Positions 51,052 to 58,978 of a stretch of DNA of 64,000 bases are shown one piece after another. This DNA comes from Bacteroidales bacterium. GTDB taxonomy: Bacteria; Bacteroidota; Bacteroidia; Bacteroidales; UBA932. The notes beneath the pieces were generated by a model. The model saw only the letters and a program-made list of their open reading frames with translations. It had not been told where the DNA came from and ran no database searches. Position numbers and translations under genes: made by a program. The stretch spans positions 1-64,000 of the forward strand of contig JAQVBQ010000001.1 in NCBI GenBank assembly GCA_028690215.1, in the 5' to 3' direction. Numbering within the stretch: position 1 is the stretch's first letter; each line of letters opens with the position of its first letter.

Positions 51052-51482
51052 TATTTATCTAATTTCTCTAAAGTAAATACAAATTCCTTTTTTATTCTAT
51101 CCTTTAGAAGGTAAATGATTAAAAAGTAGAAGGCTAAGGCACCTATAATGGACAGACCTATTAGTATCTCCGAAACTTTAAAAGTTGACAAAAGTAGCAA
51201 TAAAAACAAAAGAATGATCAAAGGAATCAAATAAGATAGCCATAGGGCCTTAAAACCCAAACTCCTTTTCAGGACTACCTTAACCCTCTCTCCCTTCTCG
51301 TATAAATCAAATCCATTTGCCGGTATCTGAATAACACCACTCTCCGAATCCGCTGCACTGCACATGCCTTTTGCCCCACATGATGAACACGCTGATTGGC
51401 GCACCATCTCCACTGAGACAAAATTTTGATCTACATCAATTACAACGCCCTCATGCTCAACATTATCATTTTTTTTGCTCAT
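51051..51482 (-). CDS. RseC/MucC-family protein of the rnf operon
   Basis: A 143-residue membrane protein with an N-terminal cysteine-rich soluble part (SACSSCGAKGMCSA near residues 30-43, four cysteines) and two membrane segments (near 83-99 and 104-124). This is the SoxR-reducing/RseC family that accompanies rnf genes in many bacteria. It may take part in cluster assembly or regulation of the complex. It overlaps the gene upstream by four bases and rnfB by one. Confidence 0.88.
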   Translation of the reverse strand: MSKKNDNVEHEGVVIDVDQNFVSVEMVRQSACSSCGAKGMCSAADSESGVIQIPANGFDLYEKGERVKVVLKRSLGFKALWLSYLIPLIILLFLLLLLSTFKVSEILIGLSIIGALAFYFLIIYLLKDRIKKEFVFTLEKLDK

Positions 51483-52279
51483 TTTATCTTGCTTTTTAAT
51501 GGATATTTTAAATTTGAAAACTCTGTAAGTCTTGCCATTATATCTCCCACCTGTATTGGTGTCTCTATCTGGAGAGGAACCCTGTTTTCGTCAGCCGACA
51601 ACCAGATAACAATGTTCTCGCTACCCTTGAATACATTTCCCGACAGAGCTGCCACCTCGATTTTGTATGTGTTGAAAACACCAAGCCCGATTACTTTTTT
51701 AACCTCCCTACCACTATATGTATACTTAATTGTGTAAAGTTTACCATCAAGGGCGAAACTCGCTTTAGAGGCCTCGCCAAGACTCTTTGTGGAAAAATTC
51801 TCGTTTCTTATGGCATATATAAGAGAGAGCAAGTCGTATGTCTTTGTCTGGACTTTGTGGAGAGTATCTCTATAGGGAGCCTCCCTCTTTTTAAAAGATG
51901 CCTTTATTCTGTTATCCTTAAGGAAATAGATATGATTCTTCATCTTATACTTACCCTCAAGGACATCCCTGTAAAAATAGAGAGGGACCACCCCTTCCGG
52001 GTAGAAACGGGATTCATAGTAATCCCTTACCTTAAAAAAGATATCATAGAATTTGAAACTCCTTCCGTTTGCCTTGGCCACGTAATACAGCCCAGAGCTA
52101 TCTTTCATCTGATCGATTGTGAAAACGACATCACCCACATCAGTATTTATGGAGGCCCACTGATATCTTAACAGATAACGCAATCTCTCTCCGGGACCGA
52201 ATGCCTGAAGACTCTCCTTTTGTGCAAAACCCTCGACATTGAGGAGAAGTATGACAATCAATGAGAGGAGCCTTTTCAT
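51479..52279 (-). CDS. DUF3108-family exported protein
   Basis: A 266-residue protein with signal peptide (residues 1-19) and a DUF3108 domain, consisting mainly of beta strands. Recognisable are FGPGERLRYLLRYQWASINT near residue 27, FKVRDYYESRFYPEGVVPLY near 81, and VFKGSENIVIWLSADENRVP near 215. Family members are periplasmic, predicted to have a lipocalin-like or outer-membrane-associated fold, and of unknown role. It starts one base before the end of dnaB's region and overlaps the RseC-like gene, so it belongs to the same transcript. Confidence 0.82.
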   Translation of the reverse strand: MKRLLSLIVILLLNVEGFAQKESLQAFGPGERLRYLLRYQWASINTDVGDVVFTIDQMKDSSGLYYVAKANGRSFKFYDIFFKVRDYYESRFYPEGVVPLYFYRDVLEGKYKMKNHIYFLKDNRIKASFKKREAPYRDTLHKVQTKTYDLLSLIYAIRNENFSTKSLGEASKASFALDGKLYTIKYTYSGREVKKVIGLGVFNTYKIEVAALSGNVFKGSENIVIWLSADENRVPLQIETPIQVGDIMARLTEFSNLKYPLKSKIK

Positions 52280-53782
52280 CTAAAAATCCTTGTCAAATTC
52301 TGAGTTTGACATAAACTCGGCACCATTCATCTTTGATGAGAAGGTCTCTATCCTGTCATTTGAGAATACATCCATATCAAGCTTGGCATCTGTGGAATCC
52401 ACAAACCTCACCTCAGAGTGGCGGAATTTCATCTGTACATCCCTTACTTCACCGTTTCTGTGCTTAGCTATGATTATATCTGTCAAACCGACCAGTTCCG
52501 GATGCTCTTCAGAAGATGCATAATAGTCCGGTCTATGAATGAACATTACAATATCGGCATCCTGCTCAATTGCACCCGACTCACGAAGGTCGCTCAACTG
52601 AGGCCTCTTGGTGCCACCTCTTGTCTCTACGGCACGACTCAACTGAGAAAGTGCTATTATCGGAATATTCAACTCTTTTGCAATGGCTTTAAGTGAGCGT
52701 GAAATTGCAGATACCTCCTGCTCCCTCATACCCTTCAATTCAGGAGGACCTGTCATGAGCTGAAGGTAGTCAATTATGATCATTTTTACCCCTGCATTAG
52801 CTACCAGCCTCCTTGCCTTTGAACGGAACTCGTATATTGATAATGACGGGGTGTCATCTATATAAAGAGGTGCTTTCACCAATTTGTTAAGCTTTGTGTT
52901 CAGCTGTTCCCACTCATAGTCCTCCAGCTTCTTACCTCCCTTAATCTTATCCGGCTCAAGACCGGTTTCACTTATCATCAACCTCTTTGCAAGAAGCAGT
53001 GATGACATCTCAAGAGAGAAAAAGGCAACAGGCACATTGTGATCAACAGACATGTTTCTGGCCATTGTAAGGACGAATGCAGTCTTACCCATTGAAGGAC
53101 GAGCTGCAACAATAATAAGGTCTGAAGGTTGCCATCCTAAAGTAACCCTGTCAATAGAGGTATAACCCGAAGGTACTCCACTGAGTCCGTTTGCCTGAGT
53201 CTGGGTATTCTGCAAATCCTCTATGGCTTCAGATATGATATATTGAATAGCCTGTGTATCCCTCTTCATATTCCTGTCGGAAAGAGTGAATATCTTCTGC
53301 TGGGTAGAATCCAGCAGATCATCCACAGGCAGTGTGTCATCAAACGAATCTCTCTGAATCTGGTATGAGATAGATATGAGCTCTCTCTGGATATATTTCT
53401 GAAGAAGTATCTTTGAGTGGTAGTCAATATGAGCTGCAGCTCCAATCTTCATACTTAGCTGGCTAAGGTAAAGTGTACCTCCTACAGCATCAAGCTCTCC
53501 GGTTTTGTTTAGCTCCTCAGATACTGTGAATATGTCCACAGGAGCGTGTCTGGTAGCAAGGGCAACTATTGCAGAAAAAATCTTTCTGTTGCTCTCCTTG
53601 TAGAAACAGTCAGGAATCAAGGTGTCCACAACATCAGTCACAGCATCGGGCTCAAGCATCAGTGCTCCGAGTACTGCCTCTTCTATGTCTATGGCCTGAG
53701 GCGGTTTCTTACCCATCTCAAGACTAAGTACATCTATGCCTTTATCGGGATTCTCCTTCTTTTTGAACTGTGTTTTAGCCAT
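52280..53782 (-). CDS. dnaB: replicative DNA helicase
   Basis: A 500-residue hexameric helicase of the replication fork. N-terminal DnaG-interaction domain (residues 25-130), linker, and RecA-like C-terminal domain with Walker A ARPSMGKT near residues 224-231, the FFSLEMS segment near 250, the Walker B IIDYLQLM near 327, and SRAVETRGGTKRPQLSDLRE near 368. No intein is present. It is unexpectedly placed directly before DUF3108 and the rnf genes, with no gap. Confidence 0.96.
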   Translation of the reverse strand: MAKTQFKKKENPDKGIDVLSLEMGKKPPQAIDIEEAVLGALMLEPDAVTDVVDTLIPDCFYKESNRKIFSAIVALATRHAPVDIFTVSEELNKTGELDAVGGTLYLSQLSMKIGAAAHIDYHSKILLQKYIQRELISISYQIQRDSFDDTLPVDDLLDSTQQKIFTLSDRNMKRDTQAIQYIISEAIEDLQNTQTQANGLSGVPSGYTSIDRVTLGWQPSDLIIVAARPSMGKTAFVLTMARNMSVDHNVPVAFFSLEMSSLLLAKRLMISETGLEPDKIKGGKKLEDYEWEQLNTKLNKLVKAPLYIDDTPSLSIYEFRSKARRLVANAGVKMIIIDYLQLMTGPPELKGMREQEVSAISRSLKAIAKELNIPIIALSQLSRAVETRGGTKRPQLSDLRESGAIEQDADIVMFIHRPDYYASSEEHPELVGLTDIIIAKHRNGEVRDVQMKFRHSEVRFVDSTDAKLDMDVFSNDRIETFSSKMNGAEFMSNSEFDKDF

Positions 53783-53800
53783 CTAATACTCCTTTATCTT

Positions 53801-55006
53801 TCAAAATGTCATTTTATCCAAAACCCGTAAAATCTTTTCAACTGCAAAATCTATCTCATCCTCTGATATACAGAGTGGCGGTGCAATTCTGAAAGCTGTA
53901 TCGCTGGAGAGGAACCAATCTGTCATGACATCCTCCTCCAGAAGTAACCTTACAGCCCTCTCTCCTGCTCCGGGGTGACCAAGCTCAACCGCCATCAACA
54001 GTCCTGAAGACCTTATCTCCTTGACTCCCGGGTGTTTTTTTATCTTATCAGCAAACCTCTCCGATTTCTCCTCAACCTTGTCTATCCACCCTTCACGCAA
54101 TAATACTCTCAACGATGCAAGAGCTGCAGCACATGATACCGGATGCCCCCCAAATGTGGTTATGTGTCCCAATGCGGGGTTATATTGCCACTTCTCCATC
54201 AACTCCCGGGATGCAACAAGCGCACCCAACGGCATACCTCCACCCAATGCTTTTGCTAAGGTAATAATATCCGGTATAATTCCATACTTCTGGAAAGCAA
54301 AAAGTCGTCCGCAACGGCCGAACCCTGTCTGTATCTCATCTAAAATAAGGAGAGCACCAACTTCATCACATTTTTTTCTCAATGCTTCCAGATAACCGGG
54401 TATCGGAGGAATTATCCCTGCCTCACCCTGTACAGGCTCAATGATAACTGCCGCAGTCCTTCTGTTTATTAATTTTAGATCCTCTGTACTGTTGAATCTT
54501 ATATGACTTACACCCGGAATAAGAGGCCTGAAGGAGCGTTTCAACTCCTCATCCGTCATCAGGCTCATTACTCCCTGGGTACTGCCGTGGTAGCAGTTAT
54601 AGCAACTGATAATCTCTCCTCTGCCTGTAACTCGTTTCGCCAGCTTTATTGCCGCCTCGTTGGCTTCGCTTCCCGAATTGACATAATATACACTGTTCAG
54701 GCTCTCCGGCAATAATGAAGTCAGCAAGGTTGCATGCTCAACTTGTGGTGCTTGTATTACCTCCCCGTAGACCATAAGGTGCATATGGCTCTCAACCTGA
54801 CGTACCACAGCATCCATAACCTCTCTGTTTGCGTGTCCCACATTGGAGACAGCCACGCCCGAGACAAGATCCAGAATTTTCCTGCCATCAGTGCCGTATA
54901 AAAAAACGCCCTCTGCCCTATTGATCTCAAGACCAAAAGGAGAGGGGGACGTTTGAGCTACATGCCTGAAGAAAAGTTCCCTTAAAGTATAGGGCATCTT
55001 TGACAT
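53801..55006 (-). CDS. class III pyridoxal-phosphate aminotransferase
   Basis: A 401-residue aminotransferase of the acetylornithine/ornithine type. The catalytic lysine is in TLAKALGGGMPLGA near residue 256, the cofactor-binding aspartate in LDEIQTGFGRCGRL near 228, and the N-terminal GSEANEAAIKLA motif near 107. It probably transfers an amino group in arginine, lysine or GABA-related metabolism; the substrate cannot be fixed. The gene is part of a long co-directional run but has no pathway neighbours. Confidence 0.9.
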   Translation of the reverse strand: MSKMPYTLRELFFRHVAQTSPSPFGLEINRAEGVFLYGTDGRKILDLVSGVAVSNVGHANREVMDAVVRQVESHMHLMVYGEVIQAPQVEHATLLTSLLPESLNSVYYVNSGSEANEAAIKLAKRVTGRGEIISCYNCYHGSTQGVMSLMTDEELKRSFRPLIPGVSHIRFNSTEDLKLINRRTAAVIIEPVQGEAGIIPPIPGYLEALRKKCDEVGALLILDEIQTGFGRCGRLFAFQKYGIIPDIITLAKALGGGMPLGALVASRELMEKWQYNPALGHITTFGGHPVSCAAALASLRVLLREGWIDKVEEKSERFADKIKKHPGVKEIRSSGLLMAVELGHPGAGERAVRLLLEEDVMTDWFLSSDTAFRIAPPLCISEDEIDFAVEKILRVLDKMTF

Positions 55007-55822
55007 TTATTCCTTCTCGTAGTCTGCACTTACGAGGATTCTTCCACAATATTCACAAACGATTATCTTCTTGCTGGAAGCGATATCCATCTGTCTTTGA
55101 GGTGGTATCTTATTGAAACAGCCGGCACATGCATCCCTTCTTACTGTAACCACTGCAAGGCCATTTCTTGCATTTGAACGTACCTTTTTGTATGCTGCAA
55201 GCATTCTCATATCGATTTGAGAAGCTATCTCCTCTGACTTCTTGATCAGTTCCTTCTCCTCCTTGGCTGTTTCAGCAATAATTGAGTCAAGCTCACTCTT
55301 CTTGTTCTCAAGATCTATCGCTCTCTCCTTTATTGCATCCTGTGCAGCAGCAACGGCCTCTTTCTTCTCTGCAAGCGCTAAGGTCTTCTCCTTAATAATC
55401 TTCTCAGCATGCTGAACTTCAAGACCCTGATACTCTATCTCCTTTGTAAGAGAGTCGTATTCACGGTTGTTCTTTACATTGTTTTGCTGACTAGTGTATT
55501 TTTCAATAAGAGATTTTGAATTATCCAGATCTATCTTCTTCTGGGAAACCAGCTTCTCAATCTCCTTGAGTTCAACCTGAAGATTATCAAGCCTGGTCTT
55601 AAGTCCCTGTATATCATCCTCCAGATCCTGAACCTCAAGCGGGAGCTCTCCTCTAAGAAGATGTATCTTATCTATCTTACTGTCTGTCTGTTGTAGATCG
55701 TATAAAAGACGCAGCTTTGTCTCCATACTGAGGTCACCCTCATTGGAAGTCTTCTGCAAAGAAATGAAAGTTCCTCCGTCCAGAGGGGTTTCAATAGTGA
55801 TTTTTGGTTTAGCTGTTGCCAT
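55007..55822 (-). CDS. coiled-coil protein with C4 zinc ribbon
   Basis: A 271-residue soluble protein. Residues of about 30-200 are long coiled coil and the C-terminus carries two cysteine pairs (CAGCFNKIPPQ near 232 and CEYCGRIL near 256) forming a zinc ribbon. The family (PF02591, CdsZ-like) is widespread and may act on nucleic acids or translation; no function is settled. It lies nine bases after the Nif3-family gene, a pairing found in many genomes. Confidence 0.88.
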   Translation of the reverse strand: MATAKPKITIETPLDGGTFISLQKTSNEGDLSMETKLRLLYDLQQTDSKIDKIHLLRGELPLEVQDLEDDIQGLKTRLDNLQVELKEIEKLVSQKKIDLDNSKSLIEKYTSQQNNVKNNREYDSLTKEIEYQGLEVQHAEKIIKEKTLALAEKKEAVAAAQDAIKERAIDLENKKSELDSIIAETAKEEKELIKKSEEIASQIDMRMLAAYKKVRSNARNGLAVVTVRRDACAGCFNKIPPQRQMDIASSKKIIVCEYCGRILVSADYEKE

Positions 55823-55831
55823 AATCTATTA

Positions 55832-56608
55832 TTAAAAGTAGTGTATGGGATTATTATTTTTCGCTGCAATGCGAACTGCAAATGTAGGCAATTTTTTTAA
55901 AAGAATATCTTTTATCACTTCGAGTACACCCGTCTCACTTTCATAATGACCTATATCCATTATTGTAAAGCCTTTTTCTGTGAAAAAGAGATGATATGAG
56001 ATGTCTCCTGTAATATATACCTGTGCTCCGATGTTGAAAGCGTCATCTGCAAACGAAGAGCCACTACCTCCGCAAAGGGCAACTCTGCTTACCTTATCCT
56101 TAGGAGCAGCGGAACTTTTTATACACATTACATTGAACTCTCTCTTTACTTTTTCCACAAGTTCGCCATAGGACATTGGCTGCGGAAGATCCCCGACCAA
56201 ACCTGTGCCTGTCTCTCCTGAAGGATCCGGTTTAAGAAAAGATAAATTTTCAAGACCCAGTTTCTGAGCCATTTTTCCGCTTACGCCACTGATTACTTTA
56301 TCCATATTTGTATGGAGCGAGTATATCACCAGATCTTCCTTTATAGCTTTGATGAGCATCCTTCCTGTGTTGGTATCCGGCGTAATCTGTTTTACACCCC
56401 TGAATATTAAGGGATGATGCGTAATGATCATATTTGTTCCTGTAGCAACTGCCTCTTCTATAACCTCTTCAGTACAATCAAGGGCAAGTATGGCGGATTT
56501 AACCTCCGTTCCTAAGTCTCCCACAGATAATCCTGAATTATCCCAACTCTCCTGTATGGCAGTCGGTGCAACAGATTCAAGCAACTCTATAATATCGCCG
56601 GCCTTCAT
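55832..56608 (-). CDS. Nif3-like dinuclear metal-center protein
   Basis: A 258-residue protein of the Nif3/YbgI (GTP cyclohydrolase 1 type 2-like) family, which binds two metal ions; it is widely conserved with no firm activity. Metal-site residues appear in ITHHPLIFRG near residues 62-71, SLHTNMD near 97, and DIGHYESE near 220-227. The ATG at 56608 shares a base with the stop of the MerR gene; a GTG codon precedes it in frame. Confidence 0.9.
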   Translation of the reverse strand: MKAGDIIELLESVAPTAIQESWDNSGLSVGDLGTEVKSAILALDCTEEVIEEAVATGTNMIITHHPLIFRGVKQITPDTNTGRMLIKAIKEDLVIYSLHTNMDKVISGVSGKMAQKLGLENLSFLKPDPSGETGTGLVGDLPQPMSYGELVEKVKREFNVMCIKSSAAPKDKVSRVALCGGSGSSFADDAFNIGAQVYITGDISYHLFFTEKGFTIMDIGHYESETGVLEVIKDILLKKLPTFAVRIAAKNNNPIHYF

Positions 56609-56946
56609 CACAACGAATCTGCAATCTCTGTCAATCTGGTCTTTATGCTGTTCAGAGAGGTTATAACATCAACCCTCCGGTCAACACCGCTTTTGTTGTC
56701 CTTCATCCTGCTTGCCGCCCCTTCCAGTGTCATGCCCCGCTCTTTTACAAGATAATGGATAACCTTAAAATTTGAAACATCGTCAGCAGTGAAGAGTCTG
56801 TTTCCCTTCTTGTTCCTTGCCGGCCTGATATAATCCGGGAACTTCTGTGCCCAGAACCTTACAAGAGATGTGTTCTCATCAAGGATTTCAGCCACCTCAC
56901 CTATTGTGTAGTACAGCTTCTCTACTTTGAATTCTTTGTACGGCAT
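56608..56946 (-). CDS. MerR-family transcriptional regulator
   Basis: A 112-residue MerR-type protein: winged helix-turn-helix starting YYTIGEVAEILDENTSLVRF (near residues 11-30), the conserved NKKGNRLFTADDV near 45-57, and a short helical dimerisation region. There is no C-terminal ligand-binding domain, so it belongs to the short group seen in Bacteroidetes. Position between the M23 peptidase and Nif3 genes suggests housekeeping rather than metal response. Confidence 0.9.
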   Translation of the reverse strand: MPYKEFKVEKLYYTIGEVAEILDENTSLVRFWAQKFPDYIRPARNKKGNRLFTADDVSNFKVIHYLVKERGMTLEGAASRMKDNKSGVDRRVDVITSLNSIKTRLTEIADSL

Positions 56947-56965
56947 GGTTGAATATTTTAAATTA

Positions 56966-57922
56966 CTAATCCAGAGACTGACCGCTGCTCATGGCAATCA
57001 CCTTCATCTCCCGGTACTCCTCGGGAGAGAGGTCTGCAAAGAAATAATCCACAGGGTCCATAATATCATCGTTATGTAATATTTCATAGTGAAGGTGAGG
57101 AGCGAAAGAGAGACCACTGTTTCCCACACGGGCTACAACAGATCCCTGCTTTACAGGCTGGCCCTTTCTGACCAGAATATCGCCAAGGTGCGCATATTTT
57201 GTCATGTAACCGTTCTGATGTGCAATAATCAGGACATTTCCCCTACCCTTGTCGCCTGTCTTTGTAATATCCTTAACAACACCATCTGCGGTTGCCACCA
57301 CTTGAGTTCCCAAAGATGCGAGAAGATCAAGTCCTGTGTGTTCGACAGATGTCTTAAAAAAAGGATGGATTCTTTTTCCCACACCTGCTCCTGTCTGTGA
57401 AACATCCAGCCCTTTGACAGGAAGAATAGACGGAATCGATTTTACATCCGGATTGTTTTTCAGAACATTTTTTATCGCCTCAATCTTTGCATTATGTTCA
57501 ACTAGCAAAGTCTCTGCATTCTTGACCTTTGAGGCAGTCAATGCAACTAGTCGAATATCGGATGATGAATCCAGCTGTGCATAAAGACTGGCTCTGTTTT
57601 TCACGGGAAAAATATCAGGTGGTTCCGACTTGAAAATACTTTGGTATATCTCCTTATCTCTCTCCTCAAGGTTTGCAATGACATTGTCAAGGACCTCCAT
57701 CTTCTCAACCGCCTTTTTGTACTCCTGTGCCTTAAGCTGGTTCTCCTTCACAAGAAGCTCCTCCTTGGAGGTGTTGAAAAAGACCGCAACAATCAAATAA
57801 TAGAAAATGGCAAGCAGGATACTAATCAGCACATAGTTCATCACAACACGGACCTTGCCCGTGATGCCTAACTTATCCTCAACAAATTTTAACTGATCTT
57901 TATTGAATTTGTACTTACTCAT
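56966..57922 (-). CDS. membrane-anchored M23-family peptidase, copy 1
   Basis: A 318-residue inner-membrane protein with a single membrane segment (residues 28-48), a periplasmic coiled coil (about 50-110), and a C-terminal LytM/M23 domain. The zinc ligands are in HTGLDLLA near residue 192 and APHLHYEI near 280. Thus it is probably an active peptidoglycan endopeptidase or an activator of amidases. It lies nine bases after a paralogue. It shares its plan (anchor, coil, M23) with cell-division activators of the EnvC/MepM type. Confidence 0.9.
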   Translation of the reverse strand: MSKYKFNKDQLKFVEDKLGITGKVRVVMNYVLISILLAIFYYLIVAVFFNTSKEELLVKENQLKAQEYKKAVEKMEVLDNVIANLEERDKEIYQSIFKSEPPDIFPVKNRASLYAQLDSSSDIRLVALTASKVKNAETLLVEHNAKIEAIKNVLKNNPDVKSIPSILPVKGLDVSQTGAGVGKRIHPFFKTSVEHTGLDLLASLGTQVVATADGVVKDITKTGDKGRGNVLIIAHQNGYMTKYAHLGDILVRKGQPVKQGSVVARVGNSGLSFAPHLHYEILHNDDIMDPVDYFFADLSPEEYREMKVIAMSSGQSLD

Positions 57923-57931
57923 AACATTCTA

Positions 57932-58894
57932 TTATCCCTTAGGTGTCACCATGGCAAGGAACTCATCGGGCTTAATATCTCTGTTATAGTAATTCAAAGG
58001 ATTTACAGGACGACCCTGATAGATTACCTCATAGTGGAGATGTGGTCCTTTTGACCTGCCGGTATTTCCCATCAATGCAATCTGCTCCCCTCTCCTTACC
58101 TGTCTGCCCATAACAACAAGAGTTGCCTTCAGGTGGGCATAACGGGTTTTATATCCAAAACCATGGTCAACAAGAATAAAGTTCCCGTATCCGAAGAAGT
58201 CATATCCTATTTCAACAATCTTTCCGTTTCCTGTCGCATAGACAGGTTCTCCGATAGGTCCCGAAAGGTCAATGCCTGAGTGCATCCTGTAGCGACCGTT
58301 GAAAGGATCGGGACGATATCCGAAGCTGCTTGAGAAGCGAATTCTGTGTCCGGCAACATTTATCGGGGGAATTGCAGGAACACTCAGAGCCAGTTTATCC
58401 GCGTTCTTTGCCTGAAGCAAAACTTCATCAAAAGATTTCGACTGAACGAATGCCTTTTTGTAAAGCACATCCATATTTTCAGCTGTTCTGGTCAGAATCC
58501 CCGAATTGTCAATATTTTTTAGATAGGAGTATCTGTCCACTCCTCCGAAGCCCGCATCACGCACCTCTTGAGGAATCTCCTCCATACCGAAAATAGGTCT
58601 GTAGATATAGTTGTCCCTCATCTGTAATGAGAGCAGAGAGTTGTTAGCCTCCTTAAACCTTTTGTTCATAAGGTCTAGCTTGTTTGTAAGCTCCTCTGAC
58701 TCCCTCAAAAGAGTCATCATCTTAGGTGTTTCCAGCCCGAAGTACCTCGTATAAACCAGATAATAGACTGAACTGGTAAGTATACTGAGTAGAAATATTA
58801 TAAAACCCTTTGAAAACTTGGCGCGTAACGGTATCTTGTGAATCTCGTATGCCAACGTCTCCGGATTGAATTTATATCTACGTTTTTTGGGCAT
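57932..58894 (-). CDS. membrane-anchored M23-family peptidase, copy 2
   Basis: A 320-residue paralogue of the following gene product: a membrane segment near residues 27-47, a coiled coil near 60-95, and the M23 domain with HSGIDLSG near 208 and GPHLHYEV near 288, so the zinc ligands are intact. The start at 58894 (MPKKRRYKFN) is used instead of the frame to 58921, since a perfect -7 box overlaps the longer start. It is the first gene of the long minus-strand run that ends at 42245. Confidence 0.9.
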   Translation of the reverse strand: MPKKRRYKFNPETLAYEIHKIPLRAKFSKGFIIFLLSILTSSVYYLVYTRYFGLETPKMMTLLRESEELTNKLDLMNKRFKEANNSLLSLQMRDNYIYRPIFGMEEIPQEVRDAGFGGVDRYSYLKNIDNSGILTRTAENMDVLYKKAFVQSKSFDEVLLQAKNADKLALSVPAIPPINVAGHRIRFSSSFGYRPDPFNGRYRMHSGIDLSGPIGEPVYATGNGKIVEIGYDFFGYGNFILVDHGFGYKTRYAHLKATLVVMGRQVRRGEQIALMGNTGRSKGPHLHYEVIYQGRPVNPLNYYNRDIKPDEFLAMVTPKG

Positions 58895-58918
58895 ATAAAA
58901 ATTGAGGCTAAATTTGTG

Positions 58919-58926
58919 CAAATTTA
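58919..58926 (-). promoter_or_regulatory. -7 promoter box of the M23-to-NapH-like gene run
   Basis: The minus strand reads TAAATTTG, a perfect TAnnTTTG match, 24 bases before the chosen ATG at 58894. It lies back-to-back with the alaS promoter. Confidence 0.5.
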
Positions 58927-58946
58927 AATAATTTTAAATAAAAACC

Positions 58947-58954
58947 TATTTTTG
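58947..58954 (+). promoter_or_regulatory. -7 promoter box of the alaS genes
   Basis: TATTTTTG is a perfect TAnnTTTG match, 24 bases before the alaS ATG. The box is separated from the opposite promoter by 20 bases. Confidence 0.5.
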
Positions 58955-58978
58955 TGGTCCATTTAGAACCAACCAAAT

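Noticed and set aside
52280-53782. Intein in dnaB
   Set aside because: DnaB often carries inteins, but the 500-residue length and continuous motifs leave no space for one.
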